Of a stretch of 64,000 bases of DNA, positions 40,040-52,270 are shown one piece after another (the stretch's first letter is position 1; the number at the start of each line of letters is the position of its first letter). Origin of the DNA: Symbiodinium natans (Eukaryota; Sar; Dinophyceae; Suessiales; Symbiodiniaceae); the NCBI GenBank assembly GCA_905221605.1, contig CAJNDS010002298.1, positions 409,960 to 473,959 of the forward strand, written 5' to 3'. The notes beneath the pieces were generated by a model, which did not search any database, was not told the DNA's origin, and saw only the letters and a list, made by a program, of their open reading frames with translations. The position numbers and the translations under genes are program-made.

Positions 40040-42889
40040 ATGGCGAGTGAATCTCTTCAGTTCTTCATCTTCGGAGACGTCTGGCGAGTTTTTGATTTAT
40101 GCGTGTGTGCGTGTGCGTGTGTGAGAGTGAGTGAGTGAGTGAGTGAGTGAGTGAGTGAGTGAGCGAGTGAGTGAGTGAGTGAGTGAGTGTGTGTATGTGT
40201 GTGTGTGTGTGATTCTGTGTGATGTTTTCAGTGCGCTCGACGTGGCACGACCATCGCAGAGTCGCCAGGCAGTCCGGTCACCATGTCACCATCACCAACC
40301 ATCCACGGCACGGGCTTCTCGGAGAATCTGAGCCAGATCCTGAGATGCACTTTGGAGGAACGTGAGGAACATGGGTGAAGTTTGAGGGTTGAAGGTCCAC
40401 ATGTGTACGGCCGGTTTGACACCCCGGACATCGAAAAGGCCGGCACAGTTAGATCAGAACGATCTGCTTGATTGCCTGATGCAGCCGCAAAGAGGTCATG
40501 GCCGAATTGCGCAAACCTTCTTGTGGTGGTGGCTCGGTGCCTTGGCAGCAACCTTTTACCGTTTCATTCACAGGATTGGTTTTGCGTTGTTTTCGTTGAA
40601 GAAAGTGCTATGTGCTCCAACAACAAGGTGACCATACCGCACAAGGCACGCTGCTGGATCGTGTTCTTTTCCAGCACGCACGGCTACGATGAAGGAATCC
40701 ATCAAAGAACACATGGACGAGTTGTCTGATGCTGCCCGCGTCATTGGTGCAGTCAATACGGTCCGCCACATCAGTACAATGGAATGCTTGCCGACAGTTC
40801 TCGTGCGTGTGAAGAGTACTGCGTGTGAACAGTGCTGTACCCGAGGTGACCAAGTGCAGCGGCCGTTTCAAAGGCGACAACACAGTTCGCTTCTCACACA
40901 GGGAAGAGCTCGTTGCTGGTGTTTCTGTCTTGCACCTCTGCAGCACATGCGGAAGCTTCGGTGTTCACAACATCAGGATTGGCTTGGCATTAAGAACCAG
41001 CTCGAAGCTCGACTCAGAGGTCCGCCAAGCAGCTTTCCGCATTCTACTTGTGATGAGCTGAATAGAAACTTCAGCAAACTGTCTGGAGGCCGGAAGACCG
41101 ATAAGTTGACCTGCTCGACCCTTGGAGAAGCAACCGGTGGGAATGGTTCAAAAGTCTTTTTTCGAACTTGGCTCCAGTGAGAACATGCAGGCCTTCTTTG
41201 TGGAGCTGGCGGTACGGCAAGGGCAGCCGCCTATGCCATGAAGACCATGCCTCAGACTATCAATTCGCAGCAGCTTTTTGAGTGGTCGTGATTTGCGGCT
41301 TTGGCGACGCAGAGGCAAATGGGGGCAACTAGAGTGTTGATTTTCAACAGGACAGCCAGGTCCCTACTTGTCATTCAAGAGCTGGGTTCTGCGTTCTGTT
41401 CCATCTATGTACGACTGTCAAGGCCAGCCGTGCGCAAGAGCTTGCGCAAGAGTTTGGCTTTGAGGCGCTGTGTTGTGGTGTTGCATGTCATGCTTGTTTT
41501 TTTTTTGGTCTTTGTGTCCTTGACTTACGAATCCTTACGTTGTGTTTATTCTGGCTGTTGGCTCGTGAGAATGAGTGCCGCCATTCTGCGCAGGCCTGTC
41601 CAGATCTTGATAGTTTGCAGCACGTCCAAGATCTGCATGTGGTGGTGAACACGCTGCACGCCTCACAGCCAAATTGTCGAGTACTTGAAGCCTGATTGCT
41701 TTCTTCTTCGTGCTCATAAGGGGCATGTGATGGCGTGTGACAGTGATTGTGCTTGACAGCTCCCGAGGCCGGGAAGCACTCAGTTCACTTTGCCAGATTC
41801 CTCCGCGCTCAGGAGGTGCATCCTTGTGGCAATGCCAGCTGCTAGCAGAACAGTAGCAAGTAACGGCTACCTGGTGCAGGTGCCGACCAGTAGTTCTGGA
41901 GGCTGCGCATCTCTCAGTGTCAGAGTGGAATGAGTGGCAGAGGTTTCCTACCCATTGTATCATGACCGTAAGACAACATAAGACAACCATCCGCGTCGTC
42001 TTGGATGAGGCCGAACAGTTGTGAATCTCTCAGGATGTTAGACGAGGGAGCAGACCCCGGTCGCAAGCCGCAGAAGCTTTGCCCGGGCGATGGCGCACTC
42101 TCTGTCCGAGCACGGATGGTAGACACCCTGATAGAGAGGATGCCGAGTTTTAAGGCTGCTGAGCATGAAGACCCAGTCCCCCGTGCCAGTGCCTGCATGC
42201 TGAAGCTCCACGCTTCGCGATCCGTGGCGATTCTGGGTCCTGGGCCGTGCGTTCCCACAACACTCCATGCGCTTCTACTCCCTCACCCAAGTTCCGTGAG
42301 GAGGTGCTCGCAGACCTTTCTCCAGGCGAAGCAAGTGCTGCCAACAAACCAAAGCGCTGAGCTGATGCAAAATGCAAAGGCCGAGGGTAGTGGCCAGATC
42401 AGTTTGCTGGCAACCCTTTTCAATTCACTCATTGCAGCGGGGAGAGTACTGTCAGACATCAGCTATCTCTGAGGCTTACATCCCACGACGAACAGCGTTC
42501 GTTTGTCAAGCCCTGGACGCAGGTTGCGAGGCGATCAGTGTCTCATGCAAGTTTCCACGTGTTCGATGTCAGCAGCCTTGTCCACCAGGTTGTGGAAGGT
42601 ATTGAGATGCTTTTCGAGCAAGGCTGCGCGCAATGTGAGTTCCCGTCTTACACACGAAGAAGCCTGCATTGCAGCTGTAGCGCGAAGTTACATAGTTGCA
42701 AAGTGGGACAAGACTCTGAGGATTTGGACGCAGAAGCCTGCTCCACGCTCACGCATTGCACAGGCTCTTCTGGAGGCCACACAGCAACGGGCCAATGGTA
42801 GCCTTCCCTATGAGCCATTGCACCGAAATTCACTTGAAGGCGCTCTTCAAAGCGGGCGTCTGCCTCGGCTGAGAGCGGCTAGCGGCTAG
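40040..42889 (+). CDS. aroE: Shikimate dehydrogenase, multi-exon
   Basis: The enzyme reduces 3-dehydroshikimate to shikimate with NADPH in the aromatic amino acid pathway. The first exon (40040-40073) reads MASESLQFFIF. A GA-AG intron (40074-40268) leads to GSPVTMSPSPTIHGTGFSEN, the substrate-binding Ser-x-Ser region. Then come PHVYGRFDTPDIEK (40395-40438), VTIPHK with the catalytic Lys (40628-40645), DELSDAARVIGAVNT, GRFKGDNT joined by a GT-AG intron (40885-40976) to DWLGIKNQLEARL (catalytic Asp), the nucleotide-binding CGAGGTARAAAYAMK (41199-41241), TRVLIFNRTA, AQELAQEFGFEAL, VVVNTL, RVVLDE (to 42009), AYIPRRTAFVCQALDAG (from 42474), IEMLFEQGCAQ, and IWTQKPAPRSRIAQALLEA. The start suits a stand-alone enzyme, not an AROM or dehydroquinase fusion. 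The stop at 42887-42889 is inferred from the open frame. Confidence 0.93.
40097..40216 (+). repeat. GTGT/GAGT microsatellite in the first SDH intron
   Basis: GTGTGCGTGTG, then about fifteen GAGT units, then GTGTGTATGTG. It lies within the 195-nt GA-AG intron 40074-40268 of the shikimate dehydrogenase gene. Confidence 0.9.
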
Positions 42890-43157
42890 CGGATCTGATT
42901 CCGATTGAGTGCTCTTCTATTGCGGCAGGCTCCACCCATCCGGCTTTTGCAAAGATGGAGCCGTATGGCGAGTTGCCTACATCTTTGGTGGCGGAGGCAG
43001 TGGAGTATGCGTGACATGTCAAGTAAAAAGTTTCTGCGCAGAAACGTGGGTCCTGACAGGCCAAGCAGTCAACTACCAACGTGCAATCCTGACTTCTTCA
43101 GTCTGCTGAGCCTGCCGTGCTTCCAAGGGCTCTGAAGCATCACCCGAGTGCAAGGTT

Positions 43158-43312
43158 CGGGTGTACCTGGCCATATCTGCGGTTCTAGCGCTGACGACCA
43201 TGGCTATCTATGTGTGCAGGAAGCAGGTCACGGGCATGCTTGTAATTCTTTACTGCTTACTGGTGGTCAATGGGAGTGGAGCAGTGATCAAGTTGCAGGC
43301 CAGCAAACGGAG
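43158..43312 (+). CDS. Candidate exon of a membrane protein
   Basis: The frame after CAAG at 43157 reads two hydrophobic helices, YLAISAVLALTTMAIYV and MLVILYCLLVVNGSGAV, separated by CRKQVTG, before a stop. This could be the last exon of a transporter; the pattern of a short basic turn between two helices recalls C-termini of cation/Ca2+ exchangers. No diagnostic motif was found in neighbouring exons, so the family is only a guess. Confidence 0.35.
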
Positions 43313-43914
43313 CTGACAGTTGCAGGCGTTTGCAGCGCCTCAGAAAAAAGTGCTGTGATGCGGAGTGTTTCAAGAATAAGCAGGCAGACCCATGTTCGCT
43401 TGTCACGATCAGAACGTCGATGTTCGGCTTGTTGGGGTGGGTGGGTTCAAGCAAGAAGCACGGCCTAAGGCCTGGACTTCTTGCTGTACATACAACAAGA
43501 GTTGCAAGCAAAAACTGGCACAAACATGAAGCTGTGGAACTGCAAGCCTTCGGATCCATGAGTTGTAACTCTTCAAGCTTCATCCGCGGAACTCGTTTGA
43601 TCTACTCTGGACTGTGAGTGGGTCTGCCTGGCCGCCCGACTTGACTAAGATCTTCAGATGTGCTGGCGAAGTAGTTGCAGAAGTGACATGCGCAGTATCA
43701 ATCGTGTGTGGCTGAGGCTGCGATGGAGGATGCTTGTACCTGTCATGTCTTGCTGCATGTTGAAATGTAGTGCGCCTCTACCATGACCATCTTGCAGGAC
43801 CAGGGGGAGACCACAATTTCGATTCGGCCGGTTGGTGTCACAAGCGATGAGGCGCTTCTCGAGAAGCACAATCTCTGGGTGTCTGCTTGCCTTTGCTCAC
43901 GTTTGTTCACCTTT

Positions 43915-44159
43915 CAGAGCCTCCTGGTCAGGCCGTCCAAGTTACTGTGGATCGGTCCTCACCACTTGGTGACATCAAGAAAGTCCTTGCGGACTTGTTC
44001 GACCGGCCAGAGGCAGGACCAATGAACCACGTCGGATCCGATTTGACCGCAGCTTTAACCTTCTGCACCATTCGCCAAGATCGCCACAGATGGCCAGTTT
44101 CTGAAGCACTGCTCTCAGAATTGCAACTACTGAAACTGATTATTGTAGACCATTTGTAG
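43915..44159 (+). CDS. Candidate exon, possible ubiquitin-like fold
   Basis: The open frame reads EPPGQAVQVTVDRSSPLGDI, then KKVLADLFDRPEAG, and runs on to a stop at 44157-44159. The alternation of Val residues followed by an amphipathic helix beginning L-G-D-I-K-K is the beginning pattern of beta-grasp (ubiquitin-like) domains. A preceding exon candidate (ISIRPVGVTSDEALLEKH, near 43816-43870) may belong to it. Unknown protein. Confidence 0.35.
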
Positions 44160-46361
44160 ACATCTGCAGGCAGATGCCAAACGGGGTCTTGCCGGCAAAG
44201 TTTGAGCAGGACAGCACAGCCTGGTGATATATTCTGCATACATACATACATATATATATATATACATATGTATATATGCAAAATGAATGCATATGCCGCG
44301 AATGGGAAAGTTTCTGAAGCGGAGTCCTGCTGAGCAGGCTGAGAGGTGACGACCCATTTGTTCCCATGAATCATATAACCTCGTTGAGTGTTACTTTCAC
44401 CGCCTCCCGGCTTCATCTGTTGCCGTGCAAAGGATGTTAGTACATGGCGATGTACCTGAAGAGTCCGACACATGTTTTTTGCATTCATTTCAGTTGCCTG
44501 GCACCTGCCCAAGCAGGTGGTCACGTTGTTCGTTCACTAGGTTCCAAACCCGAAGCGCCTCCAATAAGCCTCTGACCTTTCTGCAAGCATTCATGCCAGG
44601 CCATGATCAAGATGCACGATGCACAGAAGATTGGCACCAGGCTTGTCAGACCGCAACTGTGGCTAGTGCGTTGATTGTCTCATCCTGGCAGGAAAGAGCT
44701 GCTATACGAGGGCCCTTCGCTGTCCACTGTTTCAGAGGCTGTGTAGCCGACATGCGGCAGACATTTCAGCGTGATCTTAAGCCCAGAACAAGTTGTTCGA
44801 CCAAGTGCAGGCAGCACCGCTAGTAAATCTCGAAGAGTTTGACGGTTGGCGCCCAGCAGTGTTTCGTGTTACGTGGGGTAGGGCCGGGAAGGGCTGCAGC
44901 AATCGGTGGTTCTTCCATCGTCAAGGCTACGACGAGAAGGTCGATGTGCTGTCCCCACGCTCGTACGCCGGCTCAGTCTGCCAACTACAGTGACAGTGAT
45001 AAACGTGATAGACAGAACGTTCATGAGATAGAGAGAGGAGAAACAGAGCCTGCATGGTCCTTCCGGACGACTTCGCTCCATTTGTGCTTTCTTGAATCTT
45101 GAGGCTGCGGGCTCTAGAGCTTCAGGGTGTTTCGCCTGATGCCACATCCTTGACCAAGAAAGCTACATTGACCTGGCGCCAGTAGCAGACAAGTGGGCCT
45201 TGCGATTCAACTTAGGAGCTGTACTACGCCCCTGCGGAGTGCTTTTGGGAGTCCGCCACTAAGCCCTTGCCGTGGTTTTCCTTCCTTTGTCCTGCTCGTT
45301 TTCTCGTTGGCAGCGCCGAAGGCCAGACCTGGACCGAAGGATAATGCAGCTGCACCATGACTTCTTCGAGGCTCAGAATTAAGTCAAGTCACTTCAAGTC
45401 TCAAGGGCTAGGTGCCTTTAGGGGCTGCTCTTATGCTGCTTGTGCACCTAAAGACCTAAAGGCGTGGCGACAAGACACCCTGTCTATGTGCCGAGCACAG
45501 CGGCGCAGAATCATTGAGCAGGCAGCGGCCCCTTGGGGCACAGTGATGCTGTGCACTACTCTCATCAACTCTCATCACTAGTCCCTAGTCACCCTAGTCT
45601 TCTCAACCCCAAGCAAGATGGCCATACGAAGGATACTGGCCAAGACTCTGAGCAGGGCGCCTGGACTAGCTCAGACTTTGAATCCATTGCCTTCGGCTTT
45701 GAAGCATCCAGTCTGGAGGCTGGACAAGAGGCGCCCTGGTGTGTTGTGTGGGGTTGCAGACTTGTCAGTTCTTTGGTCCGAATGCCCTTTTCGGGTTCAG
45801 GGCCTGAAGATGCCGAAGGCTTCCCAGGAATCATCTCAATCATTTCTTTTTGGTTTGCCGATCGGATTCCGATCCATCTCCTTTTAAGGTTTCGGGTTTC
45901 ACATCCCCTCATCTCATGTCAGGGATCATTCCCAGCCCGTCCACCCCCCCCACCCCCTTTCCGTCTTCCTTTAGGGTGGAGGCTTTCTCGCATGTCACAT
46001 GTCTTGTCAGGATTGGGGTTTGGGCTTCCCAATCATCATCACCCTTTAGGTTGAATCTGCCCTATCTTTGTTTGGCTTCCCCAACCAACGCACCTCCCCC
46101 CCTCCCCCCATTATCGGGGTGTTGCACCTGAACCATTGATCATCTTCTGTTCTCGGGTTTTGCATTCATCATGTCAATGATTTAGGGCTTCCCCAACTTG
46201 TGGTCGCTGCTTGCTCGACTCATGCCTCCGTTTCCCTAAAAGTTTCCTCTCTTCTCTCCGAGGGTTGTCTTGACTCACACCGCTTCGCCATCATCTGACC
46301 GCGGAACGCCTGATCCAGGGCATGGAAGGCTTCCAACCCGTGGTGGAAGAAGGTGACCTGC

Positions 46362-46392
46362 TGCCATATATATATATATATATATATATACA
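46362..46392. repeat. TA dinucleotide microsatellite
   Basis: About fifteen TA units, followed by ACACAC. A similar TA run lies at 44248-44270. Confidence 0.9.
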
Positions 46393-47465
46393 TAGTATAT
46401 ACACACACACGTACATGTTGTGTGACCAACCCTGCTCGCTTTGAGTATATTTGACATAGTCTCAGCAGGGGTCCCAAGGGATTGCTCGGAACCCTGAAAG
46501 AAAGCCCCGGCATGGGGCCCAGGGCCGTGGCTTATGCAAGCTGACGGCATCCTCAACAAAGTCATTTGTTCCACGTTTTAAGGGCCGCGGCTCTTGCTAG
46601 GTCTCAGGGAACCCATGGAGAAACAGCCGCCTTTGGCACCTGCCTCTCGAGACAACACAAAGCTGTGTTGCCAGTGGATCAGTGTGCGTGGGCTGCTCAC
46701 TCAGGTCGTGTGCGCAGTATACTTGATGCAATTCCAACAGGGGGTGCCCGGGGATCGCAGAAGGTTGGCACCAGCGAAGACAATTATGCCTGCCGGTGAC
46801 ATTCGCTTGGGACACAAAACCTGCGAGAATCATCAATGAGATGTTGAGCCCGCCAATCCTTGCTGTTTATTGCTTCCGCAGGTCCATGAAATGCTTTCTT
46901 GTTTCGGGTCTGTTGGGATTGTTGGTATCATGCACTTGCTGCTTGTTCTCATGCGTGTGCGTGTGTCTTTCCAAACTTTGACGGCTTCTCATCTCACTGG
47001 AGCATTTGGAAGTATGCCGCCAGCACGCGCGATTGGATGACGTCCATCAACTGCTCCAGTTTGGACCTCGGCCGAATCTGCCACCACTCTCCGCACAGCA
47101 GAAGTTTTTTATTCGGTAGCAGCCGCTTTCAGGCAAGCAGGATGACGGTGTTGATCGCCCGTGGCAATCCTACAACCGTTGAGTGCTTCTGCTTGTGGAC
47201 AGTGGCGGCTGCAAAGTGCAGGTCCGCTGCACCCACGGCTATGCCACGCTTCTTGAACGCTGCAAGTTCCACCCCTAGCAGTGCAGTGAACATGTTGCTA
47301 TTCGCGCCTCACGTTTTCAGCCGAAGGACGAAGTGGGGAGACGATGCAGGAACGTGTTGGCTGTTGCTGAGGTTGTCCAGAAGAGCAGATTGCAGGCATA
47401 GGCGGAAATTGGCTGCTTGGAAGCACCCAGCTGAACATGCCATGCATCGCTGGCCACAGTGTCGT

Positions 47466-50400
47466 CTCTTTTTCTCAGGGCTGGCATTTTGGAGCCTCAT
47501 GTGCAGGGCTCCCGGAATGGGCAAGTGAGAAGGAGTTGGCTGAATGCTTTGCCTGCGAAGGTACCCGCTGACCAGTCAGTTCTTTGAGGATGGCTGGAGT
47601 GCAATATCTGAGATGCTCAGCGATGCCAACACTCTCCAACACTCCGACTCCAGTCGCAGGATCTTCAGTACTGGATGCAGTTGGAGAAGGCGGCTTCACG
47701 GGCAGAGGAGAGAGTCGACAGAATGTGTGCCAATGAAAAAGCCATGTAGTGTTCGTTGGGCTCTAGGATTGATCTCCATGCGTGGCTACGTACTGACTGA
47801 TACCTTTGTTTCGTTAGTTACTGCATGTCATCCCATTCCCAGCTGCGGCTTTGCACGCCTCAATCCCTGTCGTAGCTAGGGACGATAGCATCGAAGGTAC
47901 TAGAGCGAGCTCATCCTGGTGGTTACCCCACGCCGGAGCCTTTCGCCATGCGAAAGTGAGATCCTAAGCTCCGCTGAGCTCGCTTATAAGGCACGTCAGA
48001 GCCGACAGCAAACCTTCGAAAGGTGCGCCGCCAGCTATCGTGATTCATGGTAGTAACGGTAGTGATCTTTTGTCTTCTTGCAGGCAGCCGCGCTGATGGT
48101 CGTGGTGTAGCCCTTGACGCCAGGATCTTCATGCACAGTAGGGTCGGGAAGAGCACATTTTCATACATCTGTCGATGATACTGTTTGTGCTTAGGCTTCA
48201 GGAAAGACTGCCAAGGAAGCGCTCGCAGAAGTCGAAAGGCATCGCATCAGCGAGCTGTGGAAGCAACGTGCACCTTTCGTTTGAATCGTTTGAAGATGAG
48301 GCAACGTCGGAGACGGTCGCGTGAGAGACATCAGGAGTTACAGTACGCACCTGCCTGAGCTGGGTTTCGGTCTCTGCTTATTTGGAGCTTGACGCTGGCC
48401 GGCGTGAGATGGCCCGCTACCCTAATCACTTTAGTCCTCATTCTTACAGGAAAGGGGCCCAAGCCTCAGGGCCTTGGAAACTGTTATGAACTGATTATTG
48501 TAACGTAGTAACGTACTGTAACTGCAGCTGCCCCTTTTGAAGAGATCCTTTGCAAATGCTGATCTGCATGTGGATCAGGAGCAGAAGGTCTGCATTCAAA
48601 CAGGTAAACAGGCTGTACACCTGCGCGGAAGCAGCAGAGTAAGGTCTTTTGTCACCATGGTGTTACAGCCAGAAGCAGTTCCTTCATGACCCAACATACG
48701 CCGATAACACGGTGTTTGCATTTGGGCAGACAAGATACAGGTCCCAGAAACGAGGCTTGCAAAGTACATCACCGTACCCGGGATTATGCTCATAAGCTCG
48801 AGGCCTTTCGCTATCACAGGCGCTGCGTAGATAGCCCGGATCCGTAGCACCTAGTTGCTGCTGGTACTAGTCACCAACCAGGACGTCCGAATTGAATCAG
48901 CTTAACCACTCACCAATCACGCACTGCATAGTGCGGAGGGAGAAAACACGAGACCGTCTCAGATGGGCAGAACGCACCTGCGCCGGGTTGATATGTGTTT
49001 GGCTGAGAGCTTCAGTGTGTGGATGTCCTTTATGTGGGCCATCAATATGAAACCAGGCAGAAACCCTTTCCCAATACACCCGAAAGGTCCTCCGTGCCAA
49101 GCATTTGTGCTGAAAAGATCTCAGGTTGTCGGCGACGTTGAGCCAGATGCTTTTCCGGGGGCCTGTCGTACCTCGCCAATGGTTTTTGCTACATGAGCAT
49201 CTGCTCTGAGGTCGCTGATAGCTGTTGCAAATGCTCAAAAGCGACGTGTTCATGATCATATCCAGGAGGCTGCATCACGGTTCCAAGCAGACTGACGCAC
49301 CGTCACATCGTCACGTGTCAGGTCAATTCGTGGCGAGGTCATCGAGAAGCGTGCAGCCAGGAGTGGTGTTTTTGTTGCCTCAAGCATTTCTTTCTGATCC
49401 TTCCTCATCTGGATCTGCGCTTTCTTGATCGACTTTTGGACTGGTTTGTCCTTCTTGATACCGGTGATCCGAGAGCTTGACAAAGACTTGGAGCAGACAA
49501 AAAAGTTGAGCTGACATAGCCTCACCGCAAGAGATGTCCTGACGTAAAGCTTCACCTGCACGGGGGCCTGGTGGTGTGGGGGGGACCTCCTTCGCAGCAG
49601 CCTTTGCAAACTGCATAGCTGCAGAACTCCTAGCAACTGAAAGACTAAGAAAGAGCTTGAGTGTCTCTCTGTGCTCAGCCACTGCGGACGAGAGGAGAGC
49701 CGTGGACCGTGGGAAAGTTCCGCGCAGGACTCCCGAATTGCCCGAGTTGCCAAGTTTTCAGTGATTCAGAAGTCTCAATGCTCGCTTGCTGCTGTGCTCT
49801 CTGCTCCGCTTGCTCTGCTCTACCTCTCTCTTCACTCTGCTCTTCGCCGCTTCCTCTTCTGCTTCGCCTTCTGCTTCGCTCCCTCTAGTTGCTCGCCCTT
49901 TATGCAACGCGCGAAATAGTGGGATGTGCCAACTCCTCTGAAGGAGACAAACTTTGCCAATGCTTACCGTCGCGATGGTCTCAGCTGGGAGTGTGACTTG
50001 AGGGATGCGAAGTGACGATATGGGGGTCGGACATGGGGCCTGTGGATGTTTGCGCTTTGCCGTTGCTGGATTCCAGGTTGCGATTCTTGGTACGAGCGCC
50101 GCGAGGTCAGCAACGGCATCTTTCATGATTGTACAGGCATGATTTCTGAGCATTTATGGGCATTCAGGCCGTCCACCAAGCACAGATTCGCGCAGAAGAT
50201 ACTCGCTATGAGGCCACCGCGTTTTCACAGCGAAGGTATCCAACAGCACCATCTCACCAGTGCTACCGAGTACCATCTCGTGAGCTTATTCTGCATCCCA
50301 AGCCGGTTGTGCTACTGAGGAGACGGTGAAGCTTGCCGAGCGAGATGTGGCCCACGACTTGGGGAAGCATCAGATTCGGGTGTGGTATGGTGTAGTCCTT

Positions 50401-52009
50401 GCGAGCTTGAGAGAGCTTGTGCTCGCCAATGAGGAGGTGAAGAAGCGTGTTGGACGTCTGCGTGACATGGCCAAAGTCAAGTTCTCGAGGTCTGCCTTCA
50501 GCATTGCACGTGGTAGCAGAATATGTGAGCAAATGATTTTATGGCAGGCAGTGGATTGAGCGCCGGACTAGGTGGCTCAGAGGACATGCCATGGCAAGCA
50601 AAGCGAACGATGCATTCAAGGCGTTTTCCCTGCTTTGCCTGCGTGTGATGTGTGGCTGAAGCATTGCATGTTGTCAACGCTTCACGTCGACATGTTGGGC
50701 GGTTCACGTAGCAGGTAACGCTCAACAACAAGCAGAAGAACGCACAGGACACCCGAAGCACTCTTTAGAGTCCAAGTGTTCTTGCAAAGTGACCTCCGCC
50801 TTCACTGGTTTTGGTGTTGTTGAGGCACGCATCCATGATCGCAATCTTCGGGTGGCGAAATTAATCGAAGTGAAGAAGGACAGATTTGACTTGAAGGAAT
50901 CACAGTGCCCAAATAGAGCAAGGCCAACCTGCGACTCCCAAATTGCAGGAGTTCAAAGCGTTGAGGCGATTGATGAACCGCGCTCCCGGCTTGCAAGTTT
51001 ATCTTGTTCATTCTCTCGTCTCTTACTGTAAGTGCCAGTTGTACATTCCGTTTGTACTCGGCAGTGACTCCGCAGTGGCTCTTGCCCAAACTCGGCAATG
51101 ATGTGCCAGGCCTGGCTGAAAAGAGAGAGGTCAGACGCCGTGAGCAGCGGCGGAAGGCACCACTGACACCATCTGATACCAGTATCAGGGGCAAGCGGCA
51201 CAAGCATATGCGGATGTAATATGCACATGCAGGATGTTGTGCAGCGGCTGACTTCCTTTGCAGATGAGGCACTCAACTTGCACAATGATATGGGAAGTGC
51301 AAGCAATTCCAGTTGGTTGGACCTGAAGCTGCAGGCTGAGGCTGTGCAGTTGAGGACCAGAGACAGAGAGGCGGAACAAACACGAGTAAGTTGTGCTTCA
51401 CTTGCGGAGCAGCAACGGGGTCCCAGCATGTTCCAGCCTGTTGCTCGGAAGGCAGCTAGCACGCCGAAGGCGGCGCTCAAGCACTCTTATAACTGCTCCA
51501 GCGAGTCTCTTGTGTGTTGCTTGCCAGGGGTGGAGAGCGAAACGCCCGTGTGCTTCCCAACTTCTTACGAACTAAGCAGGCGCGTGAAGAATGTCGTGGT
51601 TAAGCCCAGGCAGCATTTATCTTTAGCGGCCACAGCGTCTCCGGAGTCAACGGTGGGTGACCTCAGCACCATGCGTGTGATGCGAACAGCGCGGAAAGAA
51701 GCAAAGAACATGTCTAAGGCAACTTTGCCGACCTTGCCCAGTCCCACGTCAAGTCTGGTGTCGTCGTCGACATGCGGAGGGGAGAGGACGGCCACGGCCG
51801 TGGAAAATCATATTGCCTTGGATGTTCGAGGCGTACTGCATTGTGCAAGGAGACAGTTGAAGCGTTTCCCTCGATTTGACTTTGGCCGCTTTGGGGCTGC
51901 TTGGATGGATCGCGCAGCTTCGCACACTTTTCTACTTGTAGCAATGGGAGCGGAGCGAACTGTCAAAGGCAGAATCATTGACGACTGGAGCCAGCGGGCT
52001 CGGTGCTGA
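47466..52009 (+). CDS. Candidate coiled-coil protein gene, exons only partly resolved
   Basis: I do not recognise the product. Several + strand readings bounded by AG-G acceptors are strongly helical: GASCAGLPEWASEKELAECF (near 47492), DLQYWMQLEKAASRAEERVD (near 47661), KTAKEALAEVERHRISELWK (near 48199), SLIAVANAQKRRVHDHIQEA (near 49213), AVHQAQIRAEDTRYEATAF (near 50168), TVKLAERDVAHDLGKHQ and ELVLANEEVKKRVGRLRDMA (50323-50476). The last part is a 262-codon open frame at 51221-52009, whose start is helical (DVVQRLTSFADEALNLHND) and whose middle is rich in Ser, Thr and Pro. Similar exon style and strand suggest one gene, but joins between exons were not proven. It could be several genes. Confidence 0.45.
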
Positions 52010-52139
52010 GGAGATCTGGTGCAAGCTCTGAAAATGGAGACGCTGGGATGATGTCACGAAAGCTAGTGCAATCCAGGCTTGAGGTATATCTGCATTAGCA
52101 GATATTGGCAGTGTAGTCGGGGTCTGGAAAGCATCGAGG

Positions 52140-52270
52140 GAAGCGAGGTTGGAGACGGTGGTGCGGTGGTGTGGTGGGAGTCGTGGTGTGGTGTTCTGTT
52201 GTGTGCTGTGCTGTGCTGTGCTGTGCTGTGCTGTGGTGTGCTGTGGTGCGGTGTGGTGTGGTGGGATTGC
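52140..52270 (+). repeat. GTGCT/GTGGT pentanucleotide repeat
   Basis: GTGCT units follow one another at about 52199-52232, flanked by GTGGT and GTGCGGTGTG variants. A further GTGGTGCACAG tract lies at 52364-52430. Low complexity between the coiled-coil candidate and the aminotransferase. Confidence 0.85.

Larger units (their letters stand above)
42890..47465 (+). other. Poorly resolved region with scattered candidate exons
   Basis: No gene model could be built. Short protein-like readings occur on the + strand, for example AFAKMEPYGELPTSLVAEAV (near 42947-43010), the hydrophobic stretch at 43158-43312, the block at 43915-44015, and AQNKLFDQVQAAPL followed by EEFDGWRPAVFRV (near 44785-44875). 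TA microsatellites lie at 44243-44272 and 46362-46392. A T/C-rich GGGTTT-containing stretch at about 45880-46200 looks non-coding. Confidence 0.4.
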
